A DNA stretch of 64,000 nucleotides from positions 1 to 64,000 of the forward strand of contig CAVQFM010000014.1 in the NCBI GenBank assembly GCA_963711705.1. The letters run 5' to 3'. Position 1 is the first letter of the stretch; the number at the start of each line of letters is the position of its first letter. Position numbers and translations under genes: made by a program. Positions 43,189-52,759 of this stretch are shown piece after piece. The stretch comes from RYN-230 sp963711705. GTDB lineage: Bacteria > Actinomycetota > Actinomycetes > Streptosporangiales > Streptosporangiaceae. The notes beneath the pieces are model-generated. The model saw only the letters and a list, made by a program, of their open reading frames with translations. It made no database searches and was not told the DNA's origin.

Positions 43189-44079
43189 ATGACGAAGACC
43201 ACCTTTGCGGTCGGCGGTGACATCGAGGTTCGCCGCCTTGGGTTCGGGGCCATGCGAATCACCGGTCCAGGCACCTGGGGCCCGCCTCGCGACCGGGCTG
43301 CCGCGCGAGCGCTGCTGCGCCGGGCCGTCGATCTGGGCGTCCAGCTCATCGACACGGCAGACGCCTACGGCCCCGGCGTTTCAGAGGAGCTCATCGCCGA
43401 CGCGCTCTTTCCCTACGACGGCCTCCTCATCGCTACCAAAGGCGGCTACGAACGCACCGGCCCCAGCGGCGAGTCAGCCACCGGAGAGCTGACCGGCTGG
43501 ACGCCCAACGGCCACCCTGGCCACCTTCGGTCCGCCTGCGAGGCATCTTTGCGCCGGCTCCGGCTCGATCGCATCGATCTCTACCAGCTCCACACCCCCG
43601 ATCCATCCATCCCCTACGCCGAGTCGATCGGCGCACTCAACGCCCTGCGAACCGAGGGAAAGATCCGGCACATCGGCGTTTCCAACGTCACACCCGAACA
43701 GCTTGCCGTCGCCCGGACCATCACCGACGTCGCAACCGTGCAGAACCGCCTCAACCTCGCCAGCGGCAACTGGCACAACATGCTCACCGAGTGCGAGTCG
43801 CACGGGATCGGGTTCATCCCCTACCGCCCCCTCCGCGCCTGGGACGACCCGGCACACCAGCCGGTCCTCACGGCAGCCGCCTCCCGGCATAGCGCAAACA
43901 CCAGCCAGATCGCCCTCGCCTGGCTGCTCGCAGTCTCTCCCGTCACACTGCCCATCCCCGGCACCGCAACGCGCGCGCACCTCGAAGACAACCTCGCAGC
44001 AGCCACGCTCCAACTCGAACAAGACGAGATACACGCGATCACCGCGGCGGCATCGGGTCTGTCGGGTCTGTTCCACTAA
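43189..44079 (+). CDS. Aldo/keto reductase
   Basis: A 296-residue AKR barrel enzyme, NADPH-dependent: RLGFGAMRITGPGTWGPPRD, catalytic Asp-Tyr pair in LIDTADAYGPG, Lys in LLIATKGGYER, His in LYQLHTPDP, NADPH-binding IPGTATRAHLEDN. The MarR remnant just upstream suggests that this gene once had its own MarR regulator. The ATG at 43189 is chosen for the GGAAG site; the longer frame from 43009 would overlap the remnant. Substrate unknown. Confidence 0.93.
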   Translation: MTKTTFAVGGDIEVRRLGFGAMRITGPGTWGPPRDRAAARALLRRAVDLGVQLIDTADAYGPGVSEELIADALFPYDGLLIATKGGYERTGPSGESATGELTGWTPNGHPGHLRSACEASLRRLRLDRIDLYQLHTPDPSIPYAESIGALNALRTEGKIRHIGVSNVTPEQLAVARTITDVATVQNRLNLASGNWHNMLTECESHGIGFIPYRPLRAWDDPAHQPVLTAAASRHSANTSQIALAWLLAVSPVTLPIPGTATRAHLEDNLAAATLQLEQDEIHAITAAASGLSGLFH

Positions 44080-44378
44080 TGGCTCTGTGAACCGGCGTCG
44101 GGCGCCTGCCTTGGGCACCTTAGGCCGCCGCGGAGGCCAAAGGCTGAGCGAGGCAGCGGCGGGACGCCAGGGGTCGCCTGCGGCGAGGGCTCCAGATTCG
44201 GCCGCAGCGCCTGCCCGGCGGCGGCTCCGGCCCCCGGCCCCACGATCCGCAGCCCGCGCTCGCGCAGTTGCTCGGCACGACGCGGGCGGACCAGGAAGGT
44301 GACATCCCGGCCGGCCTGCGCCAGCAGAGCCCCGAAATAACCACCGGTGGCACCCGCCCCGACGACGAGGATCGTCAT
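44076..44378 (-). pseudogene. Ketopantoate-reductase-like (PanE/ApbA) N-terminal remnant
   Basis: The minus strand from an ATG at 44378 reads MTILVVGAGATGGYFGALLA then GRDVTFLVRPRRAEQLRERG and RIVGPG: the N-terminal Rossmann domain of a 2-dehydropantoate 2-reductase. After about 53 residues homology ends and the frame turns to Pro/Arg-rich sequence with a stop at 44076. About 250 residues are missing. It lies downstream of the hydrolase-MBL operon. Confidence 0.75.
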
Positions 44379-44460
44379 GGCCTTAGCGCCTCTTTCCGCA
44401 TCCCAGCGAACGAAGCTCAATCTACCGAAGTCCAGGAGCCGCCATTCCGGCTGGGCCCGT

Positions 44461-45312
44461 TCAGGCCTTTGCCGACTGGGCCGAGAGCCACAGTGCGCCG
44501 GGGTTGACCCGGTGCGGGTGAATCGTCAGCATCTGCCAGTAGAGTTCCTCCGCCGTGGTGGTTTCCTTATCGAGCCGGTCGAAGTCACTGATGTACTGGC
44601 GGGTTTCATCGACGATGCGCGGGTTGTCGTCGTTGCCGTAGCGTTTGTGGCCGGCTACGACGGCACGCGGATTAAGTGCCTCGATGATGTCGAGGGCCGC
44701 GAGCCAGTCCTGGCGGCCTTGAGAGTCTGATTCCGCCAGGTACTGGTGTACGCCGTTGTATGCCGCGTCGCCCGCGACGATCAGCCCTATTTCCGGTACG
44801 TGCAAGACCGTGGTGTGGTCGGTGTCGGTGTGCCCGACGTCAACGGCGACCAGCTGACGGCCTTCTAGCTCGAAGGACGGCCCGTCCAGCGGATCGGCGA
44901 CGGGGTTGTCATCAGGGATCTGGCCCGGGAACCTGGGTTGCCAGAATGTCTGGAGTACCTCGGGTGCGGACCACTTGCGCATAGCCTCGATGACTGCTGG
45001 CGTTGCGACAGCCCGCACGCTGGGGAAGCGCTCGCGGATCGCGCCGAGCCCGAACCAGTGGTCACCGTGCCCGTGGGTGACGTACACCGTGGTGAGGTTC
45101 TTTCCGGTGGTCGACACCCAGTCAGCCACAGCCATGCCCTGCTCGACCGTCATGAGGGGGTCGACCAAGACGGCGTCATGCCGGCCGGAGATGAGGGTGG
45201 CCGATATCGGGCTCCAGGTTGCGCGGCTCTGGCCAGGCGGGATGTCCTTGCCTGCCATGGCGATGATCGGCGCCACATAGACCTGATAGGTCAGCGATGA
45301 CTCACTCGCCAT
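44461..45312 (-). CDS. MBL-fold metallo-hydrolase
   Basis: A 283-residue metallo-beta-lactamase-fold hydrolase. Zn ligands are in VTHGHGDHWFGLG, VGHTDTDHTTVLHV, and Asp in VAGDAAYNGVH; the last His in VAGHKRYG. The TYQVYVAPIIAMAGKDIPPG start and C-terminal region resemble the subgroup often annotated as MBL/Zn-dependent hydrolase near SDR and hydrolase genes. AAAGGAG precedes the ATG. It sits 35 bp downstream of a hydrolase gene in a likely operon. Confidence 0.93.
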   Translation of the reverse strand: MASESSLTYQVYVAPIIAMAGKDIPPGQSRATWSPISATLISGRHDAVLVDPLMTVEQGMAVADWVSTTGKNLTTVYVTHGHGDHWFGLGAIRERFPSVRAVATPAVIEAMRKWSAPEVLQTFWQPRFPGQIPDDNPVADPLDGPSFELEGRQLVAVDVGHTDTDHTTVLHVPEIGLIVAGDAAYNGVHQYLAESDSQGRQDWLAALDIIEALNPRAVVAGHKRYGNDDNPRIVDETRQYISDFDRLDKETTTAEELYWQMLTIHPHRVNPGALWLSAQSAKA

Positions 45313-45347
45313 TATGTGCTCCTTTCATTGTGAGCGGATGAGCCTGT

Positions 45348-46049
45348 CTAGCTCGCAGCGTGCACGGCTTCGGCCGCCGTCTTGATGAGCTGGGCCACGT
45401 CACCGGGATGGGAGACCATCGCGACGTGGCTGGAGGGGATCTCGACGGTGGTGGCGGCCATGCGGGCGGCGAACATGCGCTCCGCATCGGGCGGCAGCGC
45501 CTGGTCGTCGGCGGCGACCAGGTACCAGGACGGCAGCGTCTTCCAGGCCGGGACGCCCATCATGTCGCCGAAGGCGGACATGGCCAGGGCTTGCTGCACG
45601 GCGTACATCACCTTTGCCTTGACCGGGTCAACGTCGGCGGCGAAGTGGCTGACGAAGTCGTCTTCGGATAGCCAGCCGAAGCCCTGCTTGTCGGTGACCA
45701 GGTGCGCCAGAGCCGGGGTCACCGGTCCCTGGGACAGCAGCCCGCCGAGCGATTCGCCCTGGTCAAGACCGAACGCCGCGACGTACACCAGGCCCGCGAC
45801 GTTCGGCGCGTCCGTGCCCAGGGCGGTCATGATCTGGCCGCCATAGGAGTGCCCGGCGACGATCACTGGGCCGTCCTGCAGGTCCAGCACCTGGCGCAGC
45901 CGGGCAACGTCGGCGGCCAGCGAGGTCAGCGGGAACTGGGGTGCGGTGACGTGGTAGCCGTCAGCTTGCAGGCGCTCGATGACGCCGCTCCAGCTGGAGC
46001 CGTCGGCCCATGCGCCGTGGACAAGCACGATGTTCGGTCGAGCATTCAT
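45348..46049 (-). CDS. Alpha/beta hydrolase (GHSYGG type)
   Basis: A 233-residue alpha/beta hydrolase: NIVLVHGAWADGSSWSGVIE, nucleophile elbow GHSYGGQI, acid in AADDQALPPDAE and His in SSHVAMVSHP. Paralogue of 6291-7007. The ATG at 46049 (MNARPNIV) follows GAAGGGA. Upstream, at 46110-46151, lies a 42-bp sequence almost identical to one upstream of the SDR gene at 49805-50539, suggesting shared control. It leads the operon with the MBL hydrolase. Confidence 0.93.
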   Translation of the reverse strand: MNARPNIVLVHGAWADGSSWSGVIERLQADGYHVTAPQFPLTSLAADVARLRQVLDLQDGPVIVAGHSYGGQIMTALGTDAPNVAGLVYVAAFGLDQGESLGGLLSQGPVTPALAHLVTDKQGFGWLSEDDFVSHFAADVDPVKAKVMYAVQQALAMSAFGDMMGVPAWKTLPSWYLVAADDQALPPDAERMFAARMAATTVEIPSSHVAMVSHPGDVAQLIKTAAEAVHAAS

Positions 46050-46109
46050 CTCAGTGGTCCCTTCGGGGTCGGGTCTTACTGCCATCCTGCGAAGGGAAAC
46101 CGAGTCCGG

Positions 46110-46151
46110 GTATCCGCAACATGACTGCACCTTGCGGATGCCTGTTGCGCG
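46110..46151 (-). promoter_or_regulatory. 42-bp repeat, copy 1: candidate operator upstream of hydrolase-MBL operon
   Basis: The 42 bases share 38 of 42 positions with 50596-50637. Within this copy ATCCGCAA (46112-46119) and TTGCGGAT (46132-46139) form a perfect inverted repeat spaced two helical turns apart. It lies about 60 bp upstream of the start at 46049, as copy 2 lies about 57 bp upstream of its gene start. Fits a dimeric activator or repressor site. Confidence 0.65.
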
Positions 46152-46214
46152 GTGAGCGGGGCGATACCGCCGGTACTGGCGGCCGGGGAAAGACCGCGCA
46201 ACTGCAGCGCCGCA

Positions 46215-46304
46215 CTCATCCTGTACCCGGACGCCAATCACGGCGCGCATTTCCAGTACCCCGGACTGTTCGTCCGCCACGCGCGCATATTCCTCGACGA
46301 TTAG
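46215..46304 (+). pseudogene. Alpha/beta-hydrolase C-terminal remnant
   Basis: The plus strand reads LILYPDANHGAHFQYPGLFV then RHARIFLDD followed by a stop at 46302. This is the last helix and catalytic His (in NHGAHFQYP) of a typical alpha/beta hydrolase. Nothing upstream in the frame matches the rest of the family, so it is a detached gene end. Confidence 0.65.
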
Positions 46305-46326
46305 TTAGCTCTGGTTAGCCCGCGAC

Positions 46327-49159
46327 CTAAGGAAAGGTCTCGCTCCCGGCGTTTTGGTCTGCTGGCGTGGGCCTGCTGGCCCGGGCGATCACGTCGTGCA
46401 GCTGGTTTCGGCCGGCTACCCCTAGCTTGGGGTAGGACCGGTACAGGTGCGAGCTGACCGTGCGCGGTGAGAGGAAGAGCCGGTCGCCGATCTGGCGGTT
46501 GGTGAGGCCTTCGCTGGCCAGGCGGACAATCTGGCGCTGCTGGGGGGTTAGCTCCCCGAGGGCATCACGTTCGGCGGGTGTGCCGGCGACTGCCACCCCG
46601 CACGCTCTGAGCTCTGCTTCTGCCCGCTGCGCCCATGACTGGGCCCTGAGGCGCCGGAAGGTTCCCAGAGCCTCCCTCAGTATGGGCTTGGCGTCGTTGA
46701 TCCGGCGCCGGCGCCGCAACCATTCGGCGTGGTCGAGGCGAAGCTGGGCCCGCTCGAATGGCCACTGGTCTCCGGCGGGATCGAAGAGGTCCTTATCGGG
46801 CCAGGCTTCTGTGGTTGCCGGGTCGGCGAGGACGCCGCGGGCCCGGGCGATGAGCTGCTCAAGCCGGGGAGAGGCTGTTCCGCTGAGATGGCTGAGTGCG
46901 TGCTCGATGACGCCGCGCCCTTCTATCCGCCGGTCGGCGCGGACGGCGGCTTCGGCGAGATCCGCCACACCGAGGTAGGAGGCGTAGTTGTGGAGAGGGG
47001 AGCCATCGTCGCTGAACAGCCCGCGGAGCTGGGTGAACGCTGAGAGGTAGCTGCCGTCGGCGAGAGCGGCGACGCCGAGGGCACGCCGGGCCCGGGCGGC
47101 AATTAGCCCGCATTCTGCTGGATCGATGGTGGCGAGCGCCCTGGCCGCATGCTTGCGTGCCCCGGCGGAGTCGGCACGCAGGGCGAGGACCGTGGCGGTG
47201 ATCACGTCAGCGGATGCGGCGACGATGCCCATATGGTTCGCCTCGGCCATTCCGGCGGCCTCGGCGGCAACGTCCAGCGCCTCGTCCCACCGGCCCGTGT
47301 CGATATATGCCCAGCCGAGCACGGTCAGGCCTCCGGCGCTGGTGCCTTGCACGCCGGGGGCACGGAGCCGGTGCATGGCGTCTTGCAGCCAGCGGACCGC
47401 GAGGTCGGTTTCGTCCAGGATCCACGCCGCGGAAGCTGTTCCCCACAAGGATGGCTCTTCAAGCGGCGAACCGGCGATCTTGCGCAGGTGGGGGATGAGC
47501 TGGTTTCTGCTGCCGGCCGGGTCGGTGCTGGCCCGTATCCAGAGCCTGTGCGAGGCGGCCTCGGCGAGCGGGCCATGGCCGGCCGAGGGGGACCGCTGAG
47601 TTTCCAGGAGTCCCAGAACGCGGCTTACGGCCCGGCGGCTGGCCGGTTTCCCGGACTGGTAGGCGACGGTGGCTGCGTTCGAGAGCGCGTCCCAGGCGAG
47701 GGCCGGCAGGTCCGGCGATGCGTCTTCGGCGAGGGAGATGAGCGCTGACAGCGCGGCGGTTCGCCGGCCTGACCAGGCCAGCGTCCACGCGGCGTCGCGG
47801 CGGGCGGTCAGCCGCAGTTCCGGGTCCGTCGTGATCGCCAGGGCGCGGTCGGCGAGATCGTGGACCCAGTCGGCCTGGCCGGTCGGAACGGCGGCCGAGG
47901 CGGCGGCGGCCAGCCTGCGCGCCTGGTCCGTGCGGCCGGGGCTGAGTTCGGCTGCGCGTTCCATCGCCAGCGCCGCGGCGGCCGCGCCGCCGCGGTGTTG
48001 CGCCTGGGCAGCGGTGGCCTCGAGCAGCGACGCCACCTGCTCGTCCGGATGCAGGGCCCCCGCGGCCAGGTGCCAGGCCCGCCGGTCTGGCTGGTCGTAG
48101 AGGCCCTCGGCGAGCTCGCGGTGTGCTGCTGCTCGTTGGGCAAAGGGCGCGGAGTGGTAGATGGCCGCACGGACGAGGGGATGGGAGAACTGCAGGCCGG
48201 CCCGGTCCACCTTGACCAGGCCGAGCTGCTCGGCCGGTGCCAGGGCCCGCGCATCCGGTCCGGCGCCGTGGCTGGCGGCCGCGGCCAGGTCCGGGCCGTC
48301 GGCGACCGCGGCCAGCAGCAGGGCGGCCTGGGCCTGCTCGGGCAGGGCGGCGTACCTGGAAGTGATGACGGCACTCAGCCGGTCCGTCGGCGGCAGTGGC
48401 TCGGCGGCCCAGCGGCGGCTGGCCGCGGGATCGTCGGCGACCACCTTGGCCAGCTCGATCAGCGCCATGGGATTACCACCGGCCTGAGCGAGCACCTGAG
48501 CCCGGGCCCGGCCCCGAGGTGGCCGAGGCTGCCCGTCCAGCAGGTGGCCGGCGTCTGCCGCGGACAGCGGCTCAAGATGCAATTCCGGGAATCCCCGGTC
48601 AAGCCCGGGGGGCGGGGCCGGCCCCCGGGCACCCACAAGCAGCACGACCCGCTCGGCGTCGAGACGGCTGCCGGCGAAGGCCAGGGCGTCAAGCGAACTG
48701 CGGTCGAGCCACTGGGCGTCGTCGGCTATCACCAGAACCGGCGAACGTTCCGAAAGATCCGACAGCAGGGTGAGTACAGCGACCGAGGTGAGGAGCGGGT
48801 CGGGAGCAACGGGGTCCGCAGCCAGGCCGAGCGCGCTCAGCAGGGCCTGTGCCTGCCGGCCGGGCAGGCCAGCGGCACCGGACAGCACTGGTCGCAGGAG
48901 CTGATGCAGCCCGGCGAAGGCGAGTTTCGACTCCGATTCCCGGCCGGTGACCGACAGTACCCGCGTGCCCGCCGACCGGGCCCGCCCGGCTGCGTCGGCC
49001 AGCAGCAGAGTCTTGCCCATGCCAGCCTCGCCCGTGACGAGCAGGACCTGGCCTGCCTGCGGGACCGGCTCCACCAGCCGCACGCAGCCGCACAAGCCCG
49101 GCTTCCCGGCCAATGATGCGACCGGGCTGCTCTGACGGGAGTTCGCCAGGGGCTGGCAT
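46327..49159 (-). CDS. LAL-type LuxR transcriptional regulator, with a single-base frameshift near its start
   Basis: A LAL regulator of about 940 residues. The conserved N-terminus IIGREAGLVRLR is read from an ATG at 49159 (AAGGA upstream), but the following RLVEPVPQAGQVLLVTGEAG and Walker A MGKTLLLA are in the next frame; one surplus base near 49081 separates them. Beyond it the frame is open through Walker B (VLVIADDAQWLD), helical repeats, and the C-terminal HTH (EGLTNRQIGDRLFLSPRTVS) to the stop at 46327. A frame starting at 49224 avoids the shift but lacks the GRExxL motif. The gene sits between two minus-strand operons that share the 42-bp upstream motif. Confidence 0.9.
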
Positions 49160-49294
49160 GTGCCTGTCCTTACCTCGGCCACAGCGTTCATCAACGCCGT
49201 CTCCAGGCTAATCACTATGACCATGGCCTGAGCGTGCGGGCAGCGCCCGCAAAGTGCAGTTCCTCGCAGTTCACGGTGGTCATGGCCTGGACGG

Positions 49295-49654
49295 CTACCC
49301 GGCGATCAGGTCGAACTCGTTGTCTTCAATGTCGGCGAAGGTGGTCCAGCGAGACTTGCCTGACTGCTGGTCGCGGAGCCTGTGGGCGCCCAGGCTCAGC
49401 AGGCGCTCGGTCTCGCCGTCGAAGGTGTCGCTGATGAGGTCGAGGTGGATACGGTTCTTGACGATCTTGGCCTCCGGGACCTTATTGAAGATGATGCATG
49501 GCTCGGTGGTGTCCCCGCCGGCGGCGAGCAGCACGGCGTGGTCGGAAGTGGACGCTTCCGCGACCCGCCGCCCGAGGACATCGGCCCAGAACCGGGCCAC
49601 GGCAGTGGCGTCGGCACAGTCAATGGTGATTGCGAACAGGGAGTTATTCATCAT
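49295..49654 (-). CDS. VOC-family protein
   Basis: A 119-residue glyoxalase-like protein: FAITIDCADATAVARFWADV, LGRRVAEAS, RIHLDLISDTFDGETERLL and WTTFADIEDNEFDLI. The first metal position is Asp/Cys rather than His, common in the single-module actinobacterial form annotated 'glyoxalase-like domain'. GAAAGG lies upstream. Stand-alone gene between the LAL regulator and the SDR. Confidence 0.88.
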   Translation of the reverse strand: MMNNSLFAITIDCADATAVARFWADVLGRRVAEASTSDHAVLLAAGGDTTEPCIIFNKVPEAKIVKNRIHLDLISDTFDGETERLLSLGAHRLRDQQSGKSRWTTFADIEDNEFDLIAG

Positions 49655-49804
49655 GGTTGGCGTTACCTTTCACCAGTAGGCGTCGGCTGCGGGAATGCGC
49701 AGGGCGCCAGGGCGGATCACGTGGCGGCCCAGGGCGGACTAGGCGGGGCTCAGCCGGAATCGACGGCAGCCGGGATCTGTGTCGTTCCCGCCGGGCGGCC
49801 CGGG

Positions 49805-50539
49805 TCAGATGGCGGTGCGCCCGCCGTCGGCGGCGATGACCGCGCCAGTGATGTAGCTGGCCTTGGGTGAGGCGAGGAAGGCGACTACCTCGGCGACCTC
49901 GCCGGGCTGGGCGGCGCGGGAGAGCAGGGTCGTGGCGCCGAGGGCCTCGGTGCGTTCGGATGTGGCCCCGGCGGTCAGCACCGGCCCGGCAGCGATGGCA
50001 TTGACCCGGACCCCGGAGGGACTGAACTCGGCCGCCCAGGACCGGGTCATCGACGCCAGGGTGGCCTTGGTGGCGCCGTATGCGGCACTGCCGGCCAGGC
50101 CGATCTGGCCTGCCATGCTCGCGATGTTGACGATGCTGCCGCTGTTCCGGGCGGCCATCTGCGGCGCCAGCGCGGCGACCAGGAAGTACGGCGCCCTGAC
50201 GTTGGCGGCGAACAGCCGGTCGAAGGTCGCCACGTCGAGCTCTGCGGTGGGCCCGAACCAGGAGAACCCGGCGTTGTTGACCAGCACGTCGACCGTGCGG
50301 GCCTGGTCGGCCAGGTCGTCCAGCTGGTGCGGGTCGGTGAGGTCAGCGGCGACGAAGCGGGCCTTGCCGCCCTCGGCGGTGATGGTGTCGACCACCGCGG
50401 AACCGCGGGCGGCGTCCCGCCCGTGCACGACCACCTCGGCGCCATGCCGGCCAAGCGCTTCGGCCGCTGCCCGGCCGATGCCCGAACTGGCCCCGGTAAC
50501 CAGGGCACTGATGCCCTCAAGGTCTCGCTGCTGATTCAT
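49805..50539 (-). CDS. SDR-family oxidoreductase
   Basis: A 244-residue classical SDR: TGASSGIG loop, VDVLVNNAG, Ser in NIASMAGQIG, catalytic YGATK and C-terminal GAVIAADGGRTAI. The ATG at 50539 (MNQQRDLEG) is preferred over earlier ATGs because GGCAGGAG is just upstream. The 42-bp repeat at 50596-50637 lies about 57 bp upstream of the start. Substrate unknown. Confidence 0.93.
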   Translation of the reverse strand: MNQQRDLEGISALVTGASSGIGRAAAEALGRHGAEVVVHGRDAARGSAVVDTITAEGGKARFVAADLTDPHQLDDLADQARTVDVLVNNAGFSWFGPTAELDVATFDRLFAANVRAPYFLVAALAPQMAARNSGSIVNIASMAGQIGLAGSAAYGATKATLASMTRSWAAEFSPSGVRVNAIAAGPVLTAGATSERTEALGATTLLSRAAQPGEVAEVVAFLASPKASYITGAVIAADGGRTAI

Positions 50540-50595
50540 CTCCTGCCCTTCCATGACTGAGTATCTCAACCATGGACGGCGCTGGGCCCGCTGCG

Positions 50596-50637
50596 GTATC
50601 CGAAGCATGACTGCACCTTGCCGATGCCTATTGCGCG
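50596..50637 (-). promoter_or_regulatory. 42-bp repeat, copy 2: candidate operator upstream of SDR gene
   Basis: Second copy of the motif at 46110-46151, differing at four positions. The dyad is weaker here (ATCCGAAG against TTGCCGAT). The conserved core, GCATGACTGCACCTTGC on the plus strand, is identical in both. Also faces the tryptophan dioxygenase gene 213 bp to the right. Confidence 0.6.
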
Positions 50638-50849
50638 AATCCGTTGCAACCCACCCCGGTGAAGATCGTGGAGAGGGTGATCTGGGTGGAGCAGCGGGAG
50701 GTTGTGTCCTGCGGACTTGCCGACCCAGGAAAGATGATCAAGTCACGAAAGCGTGGTTACGCTACTTCCCTGGGTGGGTTGACTTGCGCGCCGAGTGCCG
50801 CCCACCGAACAGGACTGCCGTATTCAATCTGACCCGGAAGGGGGGCAGA

Positions 50850-51689
50850 ATGACGAATTTCCGGGCCATCGAGGACACCGTCACCACCGAACTCGAGGGC
50901 CGGATGACCTATGCCGACTACCTGGACCTTGAGCGGCTGCTCGGCGCGCAGCACCCAGTATCGGATCATCACGACGAGATGCTCTTCATCATCCAGCATC
51001 AGGTGTCTGAGCTATGGCTGAAGCTGGTGATCCACGAGCTGCGCTCGGCGATGAGCCTGATCGCCGCGGACGAGCTACCGCCCGCGCTCAAACGCATCGC
51101 CCGTGTCAAGCACGTCCAGAAGCAGTTGCTTGAGCAGTGGTCGGTACTGGCCACGCTCACGCCGATTGAATATGCCCAGTTCCGGGGCAAGCTGGGATCG
51201 GCATCGGGTTTCCAGTCGCTGCAGTACCGGACGGTTGAGTTCCTGCTCGGCAACAAGAACGCCGGGATGCTTGCGGTGTTCGCGCATGACCCGGCGGCCC
51301 GCGATCAGCTGGCGGCAGACCTGGTCGCACCGAGTCTCTACGACGAGTTCCTGCGCCTTCTTGCGCGCCGCGGCTTCAACGTCCCGGCCGACGTCGTGGA
51401 GCGGGACTGGTCGCGGCCGTACGAGGCCTCGCCCGGCGTCGTGGATGTGTTCCGGCACATCTATGCCGATCCGGAGCGCCACTGGGCCGAGTACGAGACG
51501 GCCGAGGAGTTCGTCGATGTCGAGGATCTGTTCCAGCAGTGGCGATTCCGTCATATGAAGACCGTCGAGCGGATCATCGGCCACAAGACGGGCACCGGCG
51601 GGTCGTCCGGCGTTGCCTTTCTCCGCCGCGCGCTGGATCTCGCCTTCTTCCCCGAGCTCATATCAGTACGGGCGTCCATCGGCCGCTGA
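50850..51689 (+). CDS. kynA: Tryptophan 2,3-dioxygenase
   Basis: A 279-residue haem dioxygenase opening the indole ring of tryptophan to N-formylkynurenine. The family signature is complete: MTYADYLDLERLL, DEMLFIIQHQVSELWLKLVI, SGFQSLQYRTVEFLLGNKN, and the proximal haem His-235 in RFRHMKTVERIIGHK with GTGGSSG. The ATG at 50850 follows AAGGGGGG. No formamidase or kynureninase is adjacent, so the rest of the pathway must lie elsewhere, or the enzyme feeds a secondary-metabolite route. Confidence 0.96.
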   Translation: MTNFRAIEDTVTTELEGRMTYADYLDLERLLGAQHPVSDHHDEMLFIIQHQVSELWLKLVIHELRSAMSLIAADELPPALKRIARVKHVQKQLLEQWSVLATLTPIEYAQFRGKLGSASGFQSLQYRTVEFLLGNKNAGMLAVFAHDPAARDQLAADLVAPSLYDEFLRLLARRGFNVPADVVERDWSRPYEASPGVVDVFRHIYADPERHWAEYETAEEFVDVEDLFQQWRFRHMKTVERIIGHKTGTGGSSGVAFLRRALDLAFFPELISVRASIGR

Positions 51690-51758
51690 GCCACGGCAGG
51701 CGGGCTGTTCATCCGAGCTGGCAGTAATCGTGGCAATGCGATTCGCCTACCTTGCGGC

Positions 51759-52566
51759 CTAGCCGGGCAGCCGCTGTTCCTCGATCCCGGGCATGATGGT
51801 CTGCCGCAGTTCTGGGTCCGCCCGCAGGACGAGCCCGGGCTGTCCGGCCTCGACGCCGGTCAGGGTGAGTTCCATGTCATGCAGGTACTCGGCATGGCCG
51901 TCCGCGCTCAGCCGGAACGGCAGATCATGGCCGGGGTAGATGATGTCGCCGATAGCCAGCAGCTTGCCGATCGAGCGGGTAGCCAGTTCGTCGTTCCAGA
52001 AGACCATCGCGTTGCGCCGCTCCCGGGCGACCATCGCGTTCTGGATGGAATCGCCTGCGATGACCGCGATCCCGTCGCTGCTGGCGGCGGCCACCGCGAT
52101 CGTCCCAGCCGAGTGCCCGGGCGCCGCAACGATCTCCACGCCAGGCAGCAGCTTGGTGCCCTCCTGCCACGGTCCGGACCCGGTCCTCGTACCGGGCGAC
52201 CACGGCGTCGATCCATTCCGGGCAGGCGAAGTCGTTGCGGTGCGGGGAACGCACGTACCGCCGTTCGTCGGGATGCATCACAACCTCGGCGCGCGGGAAC
52301 ATGTCGAGATTCTCGATGTGGTCCCAGTGAGCGTGGGTACAGACGACAAGGTCGATGCTGTCCCGGGTCAGACCGCGCTGGCTCAGGGCCGTGTCGAGGG
52401 CACGCCGCCGCCCGGTATGACCGGTGTCGACCAGGATCCGCTTGAGGTGACCCTGTTCGTCCAGGCCCTCGACCAGGGTGATCGAGCAGAACGCGATCGA
52501 TCCCTGGTCGGTTCCCAGCCTGTATCCGTCGAGCAGGGTTTCCACATTCGGGCTGGTGAGCTTCAC
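51759..52566 (-). CDS. MBL-fold metallo-hydrolase with single-base frameshift
   Basis: A metallo-beta-lactamase-fold protein split over two frames. The first half, from a GTG at 52566 with a strong GGAGGAG site, has the Zn site CTHAHWDHIENL and runs to RYEDRVRT. The second half continues in the next frame with WQEGTKLLPGVEIVAAPGHS, AGDSIQNAMV and PGHDLPF to the stop at 51759. One surplus base at about 52170 separates them. The halves join perfectly as one family member of about 268 residues. Resembles quorum-quenching lactonase-like MBL proteins. Confidence 0.88.
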
Positions 52567-52759
52567 AGCACTCCTCCGGGCTGCACCGCACATTGACACC
52601 GACGATCAGATGATTCTTCCAGGCAACGGCGTACGCTGGTGAGAGCACTTGCTCAGGCAGCCGGAACGAGTTTCCCGATCGGGTCTGGACCATACGCCAA
52701 GTCTCGAGACCGCCTCGCTGCAGTCATACTTCCGCGAGGCGGGGCTGGTGGTCGCGGCC

